The notes beneath the pieces were generated by a model. It did no database searches. It saw only the letters and a program-made list of their open reading frames with translations, and was not told the DNA's origin. 64,000 nt of DNA from NCBI GenBank assembly GCA_963737365.1, contig CAVTSD010000004.1, positions 1-64,000 of the forward strand. The letters are read 5' to 3'. Shown here piece after piece: positions 8,201 to 16,250 of this stretch (position 1 is its first letter; the number at the start of each line of letters is the position of its first letter). A program made the position numbers and the translations under genes. Origin of the DNA: Roseiarcus sp963737365. Lineage in GTDB: Bacteria; Pseudomonadota; Alphaproteobacteria; Rhizobiales; Beijerinckiaceae.

Positions 8201-8977
8201 ATCGCGCGACACCCGGCTCACATAGCGCGTGAGAATTGGCGAAAGGTAAGCGTCGACCACGGTCGTGTCGCCGCGCGAAACAAGCTTGATGAGCGCAGAG
8301 GCGACATGGCTTTCGGAGACCTGGGCAAAACCGAGTTCGCGCGCGATCTCCGCGACCTGGCGCTCGTGCGCCGGATAGCGATAGGCGTGCATAAACACGA
8401 TCGCGACAGCGTCATAGCCTTGAGCTCGCGCCTCGGCGAGCGCGGCGCGCACGCGCTCCGGATCCGGCGCGGCTTCGACCGCGCCGTCGGCGCGCACGCG
8501 CTCGTCGATCTCGACCACGTCGGAATAAAGCTGCTCGGGCTTGATGATGTTGCGCGCAAAAATGTGCGGCCGGGCCTGGTAGCCAATCTCGAGCGCATCG
8601 CGAAAGCCGCGCGTGGTCACGAGCAGCGTGCGCTCGCCCCGCCGCTCGAGCAGCGCATTGGTGGCGACGGTCGTTCCCATCTTGACGGCGCGAATGGCTC
8701 CGTTTGGAATTGGCTCGTTTGAGGCGAGGCCCAAGAGCCGGCGGATCGCCTCGACCGCGGCGTCGGCGTAAGCCGAACTCTCGGACAAGAGTTTGGTCGG
8801 ATGCAGCCGCCCGCGCGGATCGCGGCCGATGACGTCGGTGAACGTGCCGCCGCGATCGATCCAGAAATCCCAGGCTCCCGTGGGTTTGTCTTTGGACGAG
8901 CTGCGTTTCGCCTTCACGTTTGTTTGATCTCCGTTGAGGCTCGCGCTTTGCCGCAATCCGGCTAATGGTCCTATCAT
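5291..8977 (-). CDS. 5-oxoprolinase / hydantoinase A-B fusion (OPLAH type)
   Basis: This large protein (1228 residues from the longest start) joins a HyuA-like half and a HyuB-like half. The N-terminal half opens DFWIDRGGTFTDVIG, the ATP-binding start of the actin-like fold. It also has GFDMGGTSTDVAHFDGE near residue 310 and GGAGGQHACDVADAL near 480. The C-terminal half starts about residue 715 with DPVMLEIFNHLFMSIAEQMG, continues with IKERLDFSCAVFDREG and ends with a GTPTGGGWG-type tail. Single-chain enzymes of this kind hydrolyse 5-oxo-L-proline to glutamate at the expense of ATP; related proteins open hydantoins or carboxylate ketones, so the substrate is not certain. The ATG at 8977 has no clear ribosome site. 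A GTG at 8917, 12 bases after GGAG, is an alternative start. Confidence 0.88.
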   Translation of the reverse strand: MIGPLAGLRQSASLNGDQTNVKAKRSSSKDKPTGAWDFWIDRGGTFTDVIGRDPRGRLHPTKLLSESSAYADAAVEAIRRLLGLASNEPIPNGAIRAVKMGTTVATNALLERRGERTLLVTTRGFRDALEIGYQARPHIFARNIIKPEQLYSDVVEIDERVRADGAVEAAPDPERVRAALAEARAQGYDAVAIVFMHAYRYPAHERQVAEIARELGFAQVSESHVASALIKLVSRGDTTVVDAYLSPILTRYVSRVSRDLDIERTGARVMFMMSSGGLTSAGLFAGKDAILSGPAGGVVAMARTGTSAGFKRIIGFDMGGTSTDVAHFDGEFERAFETHVAGVRMRAPMMKIHTVAAGGGSILSFDGARFRVGPASAGADPGPAAYRRGGPLTVTDANLMTGKLIPDLFPKVFGPGSNAPLDEKIVRERFAALARDIGDGREPEAVADGFLAIAVAKMAEAIKTISVARGYDVTRYALNCFGGAGGQHACDVADALAITTVLIHPFSSLLSAYGMGLADIAAQRAQGVDEPLRIDALVRIAAIADELSAAAVAEVEGQGVASDAIKVHRRAQLRYSGSDTTIEVSLSTPAAMRRAFESTHKSRFGFVDRAKAIVIEAVSVEAIGGAARLTERADPAPAPAPPVPTRATRFFSHGDWREANVFLREALAVGAAVDGPALVIEPHQTIVVEQGWRAEITAKNHVVMTRVEPMVRREAVGTKADPVMLEIFNHLFMSIAEQMGVTLQNTAYSVNIKERLDFSCAVFDREGRLIANAPHMPVHLGSMDRSVESIIRDNKGRIRPGDVFALNAPYNGGTHLPDITVCTPVFDEGGEAILFWTASRGHHADIGGTAPGSMSPLATSIHEEGIYIDNFLLVDRGRFRERELYTLLKSGPYPARNPLQNVNDLKAQIAANEKGVRELKRMVEMFSVEVVEAYMGHVQDNADESVRRVLDKLADGEATLFSDQGAIVKVKISVDKERREATVDFTGTSPQQASNFNAPEPVTRAAILYVFRVMVDDDIPMNAGCLRPIRIIVPEGSMLSPKYPAAVVAGNVEVSQIVTNALFAALGAMSSSQGTMNNFTFGDDTYQYYETICSGAPAGPGFDGASAVHVHMTNSRLTDPEVLESRFPVVLEDFHIRRGSGGKGQWRAGDGTQRRVRFLRPMQAAILSGFRAVANPGMMGGEPGELGRNSIRRNDGRIETLPGCAETRVEAGEAIEIITPTGGGWGRA

Positions 8978-9015
8978 TGCGGCAAACCAAACGTGAAACG
9001 AGGCGGACTAGCGAC

Positions 9016-9996
9016 ATGGAAACGGTGAAGTTTGGTAAAACCGGCATGCAAGTGTCGAAACTCTGTCTCGGCTGCATGACCTACGGCTCGACGAAATGGC
9101 GCGAATGGGTGCTGGAGGAGGAGGCGTCGCGTCCATTCATCCGCGAGGCGCTGGAAAAAGGCATCAATTTTTTCGACACCGCGGATGTGTATTCGCAAGG
9201 GGTCAGCGAAGAAATCCTCGGCCGCGCGCTCAAGGAATACGCCAAGCGAACGGAAGTCGTAATCGCGACCAAGGTACACGGCGTGATGGGGCCAAGCCCC
9301 AACGCCAAGGGGCTGTCGCGCAAGCATATTATGGAGGCGATCGACGCTTCGCTGAAGCGCCTCGGAACGGATTACGTCGATCTCTACCAGATCCACCGCT
9401 TCGATCCGCTGACGCCGATGGAGGAAACGCTGGAAGCGCTGAACGATGTCGTTCGCGCCGGCAAAGCCATCTATATCGGCGCTTCGTCAATGTACGCCTG
9501 GCAGTTCGCCCGCATGCTCGACATCGCGCGCGCCAAGGGACACGCCGAATTCGTTTCGATGCAGAACTACTACAACCTCGTCTATCGCGAGGAAGAGCGC
9601 GAGATGATGCCGCTCTGCGCGAACGACGGCATCGCTGTCATTCCCTGGTCGCCGATGGCGCGCGGCTATCTCGCGGGCTCCGGGGTCGGCGCCAACGCTT
9701 CGACCACGCGCGGCCGCACCGATCCGTTCAGCGTGACCCTAGGGCTGGGTTCGCGGCAAGACGAGGCGATCCGCAAGCGCGTCGTCGAGACAGCAGAAAA
9801 GTTGAACACGAAGCCTGCCGTCGTAGCGCTTGCCTGGGTGCTGTCGAAACCGTTCGTCACCTCGCCGATCATCGGCGCCTCGAAACCCCATCACCTAGCC
9901 GACGCGGTCGCCGCGACCGAGCTCAAGCTCGACGCGCGCACCATCGCCAAGCTTGAGGAGCCATATAGCGCGAAGGCTGTGGCGGGCCACGCCTAG
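9016..9996 (+). CDS. Aldo/keto reductase
   Basis: This is a cytoplasmic NADPH-dependent oxidoreductase of about 326 residues with a TIM barrel. All four catalytic residues are visible: Asp and Tyr in NFFDTADVYSQG, Lys in VVIATKVHG and His in DLYQIHRFD. The C-terminal SPIIGASKPHHL matches the cofactor 2'-phosphate-binding loop of the family. I start it at the ATG at 9016, preceded by AGGCGG. An in-frame ATG further upstream would give a poor N-terminus and would run into the divergent oxoprolinase. It resembles the broad YajO/IolS-like AKR group acting on aldehydes and ketoses. The physiological substrate is unknown. Confidence 0.9.
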   Translation: METVKFGKTGMQVSKLCLGCMTYGSTKWREWVLEEEASRPFIREALEKGINFFDTADVYSQGVSEEILGRALKEYAKRTEVVIATKVHGVMGPSPNAKGLSRKHIMEAIDASLKRLGTDYVDLYQIHRFDPLTPMEETLEALNDVVRAGKAIYIGASSMYAWQFARMLDIARAKGHAEFVSMQNYYNLVYREEEREMMPLCANDGIAVIPWSPMARGYLAGSGVGANASTTRGRTDPFSVTLGLGSRQDEAIRKRVVETAEKLNTKPAVVALAWVLSKPFVTSPIIGASKPHHLADAVAATELKLDARTIAKLEEPYSAKAVAGHA

Positions 9997-10058
9997 CGGA
10001 CCGCCCGGCCCCGGCTTATGTACAGGCTGAATGGCGCGAAGCCGTTGAGGAGGCCCTG

Positions 10059-10421
10059 ATGACCCAAGCTGGAACGAAGGATCACCCGATCACGATCGAC
10101 CCGATCCGCGAGCGCGTGCAGGTGATCTGGCGCGGGCGCACGATCGGCGACAGCAAAGACGCGTTGGAGCTGCGCGAGGCGAACTATCCGCCGGTCGTCT
10201 ATGTGCCGCGCGCCGACACGGACATGAGCGCGCTCGAACGCACCGCCCGCGTCACGACCTGCCCCTACAAGGGCGAGGCGAACTACTTTTCGATCACCGA
10301 TGGCAAAGCCCGCGACGACAACGCTGTTTGGACCTACGAGCTGCCGAAAACCGACGTGGGCGAGATCGGGTCGCACCTCGCATTTTATCCCGACAAGGTC
10401 GAAATCAAGCGCGGCGGATGA
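10059..10421 (+). CDS. DUF427 domain protein
   Basis: This 120-residue single-domain protein has the hallmarks of DUF427: HPITIDPIRERVQVIWRGR at the start, YPPVVYVPRADTDM in the middle, then TTCPYKGEANYFSI and SHLAFYPDKVEI. These compact beta-tent proteins are common in soil alphaproteobacteria but have no firm biochemical role. A GAGGAGG ribosome site precedes the ATG, and a 9-bp stem hairpin starts at the stop codon, so it is probably monocistronic or the end of a unit with the aldo/keto reductase 62 bases upstream. Confidence 0.9.
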   Translation: MTQAGTKDHPITIDPIRERVQVIWRGRTIGDSKDALELREANYPPVVYVPRADTDMSALERTARVTTCPYKGEANYFSITDGKARDDNAVWTYELPKTDVGEIGSHLAFYPDKVEIKRGG

Positions 10422-10440
10422 CGCCCGTTCCACGGGCGTC
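10420..10440 (+). terminator. Hairpin overlapping the DUF427 stop codon
   Basis: A perfect 9-bp stem with a 3-base loop (GACGCCCGT at 10420-10428, ACGGGCGTC at 10432-10440) begins inside the stop codon. Only two T residues follow. This is probably a transcript end or a 3' stabiliser. Confidence 0.5.
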
Positions 10441-10577
10441 TTGAAGCCGCGAGCGCGCGCACTCGCTGTTGGTCGCCAACTGCTCACCGGCGCGCTCACG
10501 GCGAACGAGCCGCCGCTGTGCATTGCGCTTGCATTGATCTATAGAGGGCCCGACTCGGCTGGGATGGGGCAAAAACG

Positions 10578-10958
10578 ATGCTGTTCGACGGCGGCTTTAC
10601 GTTCGGCAATTTTATTGCCGACGCCTTCACTATATTCATGTTCATATTGTGGTTTTGGCTGCTCATCGTCGTATCGGGCGATCTCTTCCGCCGGCATGAC
10701 GTGTCCGGCTTCGCCAAGGTGCTCTGGGTCATCGCGTTCGTTCTGTTCTCCTATATCGGCGTGTTCGCTTATCTGCTCACGCAAGGGCGGGGCATGGCGG
10801 AGCGCCAAAAGGCGCAGGCCGGCGAGGCCAGGGAGGAATTGCGGCACATCGTCGGTTTCAGCGCCGCCGACGAGATCGTGAAGCTCGACAAGCTGAAGGC
10901 GGCGGGCTCGATCACCGAGCAGGAATACGGCCGCCTGAGAGCCAAGCTGGTTCAATAA
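10578..10958 (+). CDS. Small membrane protein with PLD-nuclease-N-like segment and SHOCT domain
   Basis: This 126-residue protein has two strong membrane helices: about residues 15-35 (FTIFMFILWFWLLIVV) and about 48-68 (VLWVIAFVLFSYIGVFAYLL). The pair resembles the PLDc_N two-helix module. A charged linker leads to a C-terminal SHOCT motif (about 100-126): DEIVKLDKLKAAGSITEQEY. SHOCT modules are short oligomerisation or interaction helices found at protein ends. It should sit in the inner membrane with the SHOCT end in the cytoplasm. The function is unknown. It lies upstream of the carbonic anhydrase on the same strand with a 103-bp gap, so co-transcription is possible. Confidence 0.8.
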   Translation: MLFDGGFTFGNFIADAFTIFMFILWFWLLIVVSGDLFRRHDVSGFAKVLWVIAFVLFSYIGVFAYLLTQGRGMAERQKAQAGEAREELRHIVGFSAADEIVKLDKLKAAGSITEQEYGRLRAKLVQ

Positions 10959-11061
10959 GCGGCTACCGGCGCGCTTTCGGCGGCCACAGTTCATCAATCT
11001 GTGGAGCGATCGGCATATCAAGACGGCTCGCGAACGAACTCGGACATCAGGGAGGCGTGCG

Positions 11062-11784
11062 ATGTGCATCAATTGCGGAAGTGACGGGATCGGCCGGCGG
11101 GATTTGATGACGTTCGCCGCGGCGGCTGCGATCGCGCTCGCGGCGGGAAGCGTATCGCTCGCGGCCCACGCGGCGGAAGGCGCCCCGACGTCTCTCTCGC
11201 CCCAGGACGCGCTGGCTCGGCTCAAGGCGGGGAACGAACGCTTCGTGAGCCATCCAGAGCTTTGCACCGTCGATCTCGCTCAGAGCCGCAGCGCCGTCGC
11301 CGGGCATCAGGCCCCATGGGCGACGATCATCGCCTGCGCCGACAGCCGTGTGGCGCCGGAGCTTGTTTTCGGCGGCCACGGGGTGGGCGAACTGTTCGTC
11401 GCCCGCGACGCCGGCAATCTTGTCGGCGTCGAAACGCTCGGCACGATCGAATATGGCGCGGCCGTCCTCGGCTCTCCGCTCATCGTCATCCTAGCTCACA
11501 CCGCCTGCGGCGCGGTAAAAGCCGCCTGCGACATCGTGACCAAGAACGCGACCTATCCCGGCGTCATCGGCCGCATGATCGAGCCGATCGTTCCTGCAGC
11601 GCTCGCAGTGCGAAACGAGGCCGGCCACTTCGCCGACAACACGGCGAAGGAGAGCGCGAAGCGGACCGCGGCGAACTTGCCCACTGTGAGCAAGATCGTC
11701 TCCGATCTGGTCGGCGCAGGAAAGGTGAAGATCGTGGCGGCGATCTATGATCTGCAAACTGGCGTCGTCACTTACCTCGATTAG
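11062..11784 (+). CDS. Beta-class carbonic anhydrase with Tat signal
   Basis: This 240-residue enzyme shows all beta-carbonic anhydrase zinc-site residues: C92, D94 and R96 in IIACADSRVAPE, then H146 and C149 in LAHTACGAV. It would interconvert CO2 and bicarbonate. The N-terminus has a twin-arginine motif (GIGRRDLMTF), a hydrophobic alanine-rich stretch and AAHA-AEG as a likely cleavage site, so it is probably folded in the cytoplasm and exported through Tat to the periplasm. Most housekeeping beta enzymes are cytoplasmic, but periplasmic Tat forms are known in proteobacteria. A GGAGG site precedes the ATG. Confidence 0.92.
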   Translation: MCINCGSDGIGRRDLMTFAAAAAIALAAGSVSLAAHAAEGAPTSLSPQDALARLKAGNERFVSHPELCTVDLAQSRSAVAGHQAPWATIIACADSRVAPELVFGGHGVGELFVARDAGNLVGVETLGTIEYGAAVLGSPLIVILAHTACGAVKAACDIVTKNATYPGVIGRMIEPIVPAALAVRNEAGHFADNTAKESAKRTAANLPTVSKIVSDLVGAGKVKIVAAIYDLQTGVVTYLD

Positions 11785-11961
11785 CGACGCCGGATCGGGT
11801 CATCGATCGCAGCGCGAGCGCAACGCCCGAAGCTGAGTCATGGCTTGCTTCCGTTCGATCGCAATTGGCCGCAGAGTTGTGGGCAGATTCGCGCTCGAGG
11901 ACAACTCCGTCCTTAGTAGCGGGCGTCGACCGCTTCGATTTCAATTGCAGAACGGAGGAAC

Positions 11962-12798
11962 ATGACCAGCAAGCCCAGGACCGTTCTCATCACCGGCTCG
12001 ACCGACGGCGTTGGACGCTTTGTCGCTGAGCGAATGGCCGCGGAGGGGTGGCGGGTCCTCGTGCATGGCCGCGATCGCGCTCGCGGCGACGCGGTCGTCG
12101 GGCAAATCTTAAAGGAGGGGGGCGACGCGCGCTTTCTCGCCGCTGACCTCTCCTCGCTTGCCGAAGTTCGCTCGCTCGCCGAAGCCGTGCAACGCGATAG
12201 CGACAGTCTTGACGCGCTCGTCAACAACGCCGGGATCGGTACGAGCGGCGCGAAGCGCGAACTCAGCGCCGACGGCTTCGAATTGCGCTTCGCGGTCAAT
12301 TATCTTTCGGGCTTCCTGCTGACGCGACTGTTGTTGCCGATGCTGACAAGCCAGAAATCCGCGCGCATAGTTAACGTGTCTTCGGCGGGCCAGCAGGCGA
12401 TCGACTTCTCCGACGTGATGCTCACGCGCGGCTATAGCGGCGTGCGCGCCTATTGCCAGAGCAAGCTGGCGCAGATCCTTTTTACCTTTGATCTCGCCGA
12501 AGAGCTCGAGGGACAGAACATCTCGGTCAACTGCCTGCATCCCGCGACCTACATGAACACGACGATGGTCCGCCTGAGCGGCGTTCAGCCGATCAGCACG
12601 GTGGAGCAAGGCGGCGCGGCGATCCTGCAGCTCGCCGAGGGGCCGGCGCTCGCGGGCAGAAGCGGGCTTTATTTCAGCGGCATGCACGAGTCCCGCGCCG
12701 ACCGACAAGCTTACGACGAGGACGCGCGCGGACGCCTCCGCGCGCTGAGCTTCGATCTCGTGGGCCTCCCCGATCCACGGGCAGCTTCGTCCGCCTAG
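11962..12798 (+). CDS. Short-chain dehydrogenase/reductase, retinol-dehydrogenase-like
   Basis: This 278-residue classical SDR has the cofactor loop TGSTDGVGRFVAE near residue 11, NNAGIGTSG near 89, serine in NVSSAGQQ and the catalytic YCQSK near 157. The motif spacing and the C-terminal length resemble the eukaryotic RDH/WW-oxidoreductase-like branch, which is also widespread in bacteria and uses NADP(H). A strong GGAGG site sits 5 bases before the ATG. No neighbouring gene indicates a substrate. Confidence 0.88.
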   Translation: MTSKPRTVLITGSTDGVGRFVAERMAAEGWRVLVHGRDRARGDAVVGQILKEGGDARFLAADLSSLAEVRSLAEAVQRDSDSLDALVNNAGIGTSGAKRELSADGFELRFAVNYLSGFLLTRLLLPMLTSQKSARIVNVSSAGQQAIDFSDVMLTRGYSGVRAYCQSKLAQILFTFDLAEELEGQNISVNCLHPATYMNTTMVRLSGVQPISTVEQGGAAILQLAEGPALAGRSGLYFSGMHESRADRQAYDEDARGRLRALSFDLVGLPDPRAASSA

Positions 12799-12989
12799 GA
12801 CAGCCGGCTGTTGGCGAGGAAAACCCCAACGGGTCGCCGTTCATCGCGTGTTAACCGCTCCCCATATCTGTTGGCGCGCCACCATCGTTGGGCAGGCTAG
12901 CGCGGGTGTCTGCCCTGCACTAATCTACCGACTGGCCACGAACGTCAGGACGATAGCCATGGCTGGCCGGGTCTCTGGGAGCCGACGAA

Positions 12990-13835
12990 ATGGATATGAT
13001 TGCGGCCCTGGCCGCGAAGAAGCTTGGCAAATTTCTCGCGAAAGACTTCCGCGAAATATTTGGCTCCAGTCAAAATGACGAAGCCGAGCGCCTGGGCGCG
13101 CTGGCCCGAACGACGATCGAATGCATCGCCAGGAGCGATGCGCTCTACCACACGTACGAGCACACCATACTTGTATCGATGGTTGGCCGCGACATCTTGC
13201 GTGGGCGGACGCTCGCCCATACCGTCCAGCCAGAGGATTACATTCATCTCATCGTCGCCTGTCTCCTGCACGACATCGGCTTCGTCCGCGGCGTCCTCAG
13301 CGGCGACACCAAGACCGAGTTCATCGTCGACAAGAACGGGCGAACAGTCACGCTGCCGCGTGGGGCGTCGGACGCGTCGCTTGCCGCCTATCACGTCGAT
13401 CGATCGAAGCTGTTCGTTTACGAGCGCCTGGGCAAGTCGACGACGATCGACCCCGCCCGTGTCGCCGCTGCGATCGAACTCACCCGCTTTCCCCCAACCC
13501 CGACTTCGGAGGCCGATCAGCCCGGACTCGAGCCGCGCCTGGTTCAAGCCGCCGATCTGATCGGGCAGCTCGGCGACCCCTTGTATCCAAGGAAGGCCAA
13601 TGCGTTGTTTTACGAGTTCGAGGAACTCGGCAGCAACCGGCAGTTCGGTTACGCTTCGCCCGCCGACCTCGTCGAGAAATTTCCAGGATTCTACTGGAAC
13701 ACGGTGTCGGGCCACCTCGAAGAGGGGATGAAATATCTGAGCCTGACGGCCTCAGGTCGCCAGTGGATCGCCAACCTCCATAATCATATTTTCAACGCCG
13801 AACACTTCAATTGGCAGATGGGCCCGCAGATCTGA
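12990..13835 (+). CDS. HD-domain metal-dependent phosphohydrolase
   Basis: This 281-residue protein carries an HD fold: histidine in HTYEHT (H58), then the H94-D95 doublet in CLLHDIGFVRG, with helical spacing between them. HD proteins bind divalent metals and cleave phosphoester bonds, for instance in nucleotides or cyclic dinucleotides. No GGDEF, REC or PAS domain is attached and no GYP motif is present, so a c-di-GMP phosphodiesterase role is unlikely. It looks cytoplasmic. The substrate is unknown. It converges on the cbpM-cbpA pair with an 18-bp gap. Confidence 0.8.
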   Translation: MDMIAALAAKKLGKFLAKDFREIFGSSQNDEAERLGALARTTIECIARSDALYHTYEHTILVSMVGRDILRGRTLAHTVQPEDYIHLIVACLLHDIGFVRGVLSGDTKTEFIVDKNGRTVTLPRGASDASLAAYHVDRSKLFVYERLGKSTTIDPARVAAAIELTRFPPTPTSEADQPGLEPRLVQAADLIGQLGDPLYPRKANALFYEFEELGSNRQFGYASPADLVEKFPGFYWNTVSGHLEEGMKYLSLTASGRQWIANLHNHIFNAEHFNWQMGPQI

Positions 13836-13853
13836 GCGCTCGGTCGAGGCGGA

Positions 13854-14144
13854 TTATCGCGGCGATGAAGGGCGCCCTTCGCGCGCGGATTCAAGCGTAG
13901 CCGCGAGCGCCCGCCGGAGCGAATGCATCTGATCCAGAAGATGCAGGATCACCCCGAGCCCCTCATTGTTCACCCCCATGTTGTCCTTGAGATCGCGGAT
14001 CAGATTGGCTCGCGCGAGATCCATGTCGGTGAAGGCAAGCTCTTCGGAGGAGCGAGCGGGGATGACCCATTCCTCCTCGATCCAGACGGAAAGCGTTCGT
14101 CGATCGAGCCGCGCGCGCTCCAGAAATTCCTGCTCCGTGAACAT
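13854..14144 (-). CDS. cbpM: Chaperone modulator CbpM
   Basis: This 96-residue MerR-like helical protein starts with FTEQEFLERARLDRRTL and has EEEWVIPARS, the winged-helix region of CbpM. A C-terminal helix (LLDQMHSLRRALAATLESA) follows. CbpM binds the J-domain of CbpA and inhibits its co-chaperone and DNA-binding activity. Its start lies three bases after the stop of the upstream cbpA homologue, which fixes the partner and suggests translational coupling in one operon. Confidence 0.85.
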   Translation of the reverse strand: MFTEQEFLERARLDRRTLSVWIEEEWVIPARSSEELAFTDMDLARANLIRDLKDNMGVNNEGLGVILHLLDQMHSLRRALAATLESAREGRPSSPR

Positions 14145-14147
14145 GGC

Positions 14148-15047
14148 TCACATCTCCTTGCGCGGATCATAAGTTCCCGCCGGCTTCCAATCGGCTAGGA
14201 ACGCATCAAGTTCGGGCTCGGCCTCGGTCGGCATCATCACTTTGAGCTTAACCAGTTCGTCGCCGGCGCCCCCCCGCCTCTTCACGCCCTTGCCGCGCAG
14301 ACGCAGCATGTCGCCGGTGTTCGAGCGCTTCGGGATTTTGAGCATGACGCTCCCCGTGGTCGTCGGCGTTCTGATCTCCGCCCCCAGCCCCGCTTCTTTC
14401 ACGGTGATCGGCAGATCGAGCAGGATGTCGTCGCCCTCGCGGCTGAAATAGCGATGCGGCTTGACCACGATCTGCACCAGCGCGTCGCCTGGGGGCCCCT
14501 CGCCGGGGCTCGGCGCGCCCTTGCCGCGCAGACGCAGAGTTTGCCCGTCCTCGACACCGGCCGGAATGGTCACATCCAACGTTCCGCCCTGCGGCAATGT
14601 GATCGTTTTGGTGGCGCCGTTCACTGCGTCGAGGAAATCGATCGGAAGCTCGTAATGCATGTCCACGCCCGGACGGCGTCGCGCCTGCTCGGCGCTGCGG
14701 CGGAGGAGTTCCGCGAAAAGATCGTCGCCCTGCGCGAAGTCTCCGTAAGCGGACTGGCCCTCATAAGGATGACCGCCTTCCCCGGCATAGTCGCGATAAT
14801 AGCGGGCGTTGGGCGGCGCTCTCTCCGCTCCCGATGCATCGATCTCGCCGGCGTCGAAGCGCCGCCGCTTCTCCGGATCTGAAAGCAAATCGTTGGCGGC
14901 GGCGACCTCCTTGAACCGCTCCTCAGCATTCTTGTCGCCTGGATTGAGGTCTGGGTGCAGCTTCTTCGCAAGCTTTCGGTAAGCGCCGCGGATCTGGTCG
15001 GCGGAGGCCGTCTTAGCGACGCCGAGGGTTTCATAAGGGTCTTTCAT
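14148..15047 (-). CDS. cbpA: DnaJ-class co-chaperone CbpA
   Basis: This 299-residue protein begins with a J-domain (KDPYETLGVAKTASADQIR) containing the HPD motif at residues 31-33, which stimulates DnaK ATPase. The central zinc finger of DnaJ (CxxCxGxG repeats) is absent and the two C-terminal beta-sandwich domains follow directly, as in CbpA. Recognisable pieces are VDMHYELPIDFLDAVNG, IPAGVEDGQTLRLRGKG and PKRSNTGDMLRLRGKG. It should act in the cytoplasm as an alternative J-protein and may bind curved DNA. It is followed immediately by cbpM. Confidence 0.92.
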   Translation of the reverse strand: MKDPYETLGVAKTASADQIRGAYRKLAKKLHPDLNPGDKNAEERFKEVAAANDLLSDPEKRRRFDAGEIDASGAERAPPNARYYRDYAGEGGHPYEGQSAYGDFAQGDDLFAELLRRSAEQARRRPGVDMHYELPIDFLDAVNGATKTITLPQGGTLDVTIPAGVEDGQTLRLRGKGAPSPGEGPPGDALVQIVVKPHRYFSREGDDILLDLPITVKEAGLGAEIRTPTTTGSVMLKIPKRSNTGDMLRLRGKGVKRRGGAGDELVKLKVMMPTEAEPELDAFLADWKPAGTYDPRKEM

Positions 15048-15274
15048 AAGCGCATCCGTCGCGGGCGAGGCCCTGAACCATAGCAGATGCGGGCGAGTAG
15101 TCTCCAGACGGCGGCGGCGCTAGAGCCCCGAGGGGCAGATGCCCGCGCGCATTGTCGTCATTCATCCGCTCGTCAAGATGCCGAGGGTAGTGTGCGGCTT
15201 GCAGAGTTTAGTCTCGGCGGGGGGCTTGATTCCGAAATCACGCATAGTCTGTACCTGACGCCGGGTTACACGTG

Positions 15275-15288
15275 TTGACATATGTCAA
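15275..15288. promoter_or_regulatory. Perfect 14-bp palindrome in the spacer before the glycine-rich membrane protein
   Basis: TTGACATATGTCAA at 15275-15288 is a perfect palindrome in the 298-bp spacer between cbpA (minus) and the gene at 15346 (plus). Its left half doubles as a consensus-like -35 hexamer (TTGACA). It could be an operator overlapping a promoter for the downstream gene. The rest of this spacer shows nothing else I can support. Confidence 0.4.
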
Positions 15289-15345
15289 AAATAAAGCAAA
15301 AACGAGGCATTTAGAGCAATTTTAGGGCACAACGGAGGGAAGCGA

Positions 15346-15642
15346 ATGTCGGGCATGATTATCAACCTTATCATCCAGCTCATCGCGGGCGCGATCGGCG
15401 GCAACGCGGCCGGCGCGACGGCGAAAAATGTTAATCTGGGGACGGCCGGGAACACGATCGCCGGCGCTCTGGGCGGCGCGGCGGGCGGATCGCTTCTGAC
15501 CTCGCTCATCCCCATGCTGCAAGGGACCGCGGGCAACATGGATATCGGCGCTCTCGTTGGTCAGCTGGTCGGCGGCGGCGTGTCCGGCGCGATCGTGTCG
15601 GCGATCATCGGCATGGTCATGAACAGCATGAAGCGCGCCTGA
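15346..15642 (+). CDS. Small glycine/alanine-rich membrane protein
   Basis: This 98-residue protein is almost entirely hydrophobic and glycine-rich. A first helix (GMIINLIIQLIAGAIGG) leads to a glycine-zipper-like middle (GNTIAGALGGAAGGSLL) and a second helix near the end (GGGVSGAIVSAIIGMVM). It has no cleavable signal and should be an inner-membrane or self-associating protein. Small hypothetical proteins of this type occur across rhizobia and relatives without known function. A GGAGGG ribosome site confirms the start. The LysM protein at 15765 lies downstream on the same strand. Confidence 0.7.
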   Translation: MSGMIINLIIQLIAGAIGGNAAGATAKNVNLGTAGNTIAGALGGAAGGSLLTSLIPMLQGTAGNMDIGALVGQLVGGGVSGAIVSAIIGMVMNSMKRA

Positions 15643-15701
15643 GCGCTTTTCCCTAAGCGAAATCTTGCTGTCCACTTCGGGTCTTTATCGATAGGATTGC
15701 G

Positions 15702-15721
15702 GGGCGCCCGTAACGGCGCCC
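15702..15721 (+). terminator. Short hairpin downstream of the glycine-rich gene
   Basis: GGGCGCC at 15702-15708 pairs with GGCGCCC at 15715-15721 over a 6-base loop, in the spacer before the LysM gene. No T tract follows, so a terminator role is weakly supported. Confidence 0.3.
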
Positions 15722-15764
15722 GCTTCAATCAACCCGAGCGCCGCTGGCGTCAGGAGCACGACAC

Positions 15765-16211
15765 ATGGGACTAATCAGTTTCGTCAAAAGCGCCGGCGAA
15801 AAGCTCTTCGGCGCCAGCGAGGCGAAGGCGGCGACGGCCGACGACCTTCAAAAGGAGCTACAGAAGCACGGCCTCGACACGTCAGGCGTGAAAATCGCGG
15901 TCGACGGCGACAAGGTGCACGTGACCGGCAGCGCTGCGAATACAGAGCAAGCCGAAAAGATCGCGATTGCGCTCGGCAACACGGTCGGCGTGCAGACGGT
16001 GCAGAACGACATCAAGCCCGTGACCGCAGCGCCGGAATCGAAGTTCTATACGGTCAAAAGCGGCGACACGCTGTGGGCGATTTCCGAGCGCGAATACGGT
16101 AAGGGCCACGGGGATAAGTACGACACCATCTTCCAGGCCAACCGCCCGATGCTGACGCATCCCGACAAGATCTATCCTGGCCAGGTCCTGCGAATCCCAC
16201 CGCTGAAGTAA
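15765..16211 (+). CDS. kbp: BON-LysM protein, Kbp/YgaU-like
   Basis: This 148-residue protein has the two-domain layout of E. coli Kbp (YgaU). A BON domain (about 25-85) includes KIAVDGDKVHVTGSA and NTVGVQTVQNDI. A LysM domain (about 97-147) runs from FYTVKSGDTLWAISEREYG to PGQVLRIPPLK. In E. coli the protein is a cytoplasmic K+ sensor induced by osmotic stress; LysM otherwise binds peptidoglycan. The N-terminus (MGLISFVKSAGEKLFG) has no signal peptide, matching the cytoplasmic Kbp form. An AGGAG site precedes the ATG. It converges on the ribokinase gene. Confidence 0.88.
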   Translation: MGLISFVKSAGEKLFGASEAKAATADDLQKELQKHGLDTSGVKIAVDGDKVHVTGSAANTEQAEKIAIALGNTVGVQTVQNDIKPVTAAPESKFYTVKSGDTLWAISEREYGKGHGDKYDTIFQANRPMLTHPDKIYPGQVLRIPPLK

Positions 16212-16250
16212 AGCGAGCCTAATCCTCGCGGCCGCGCGCGCGGAGATCGC

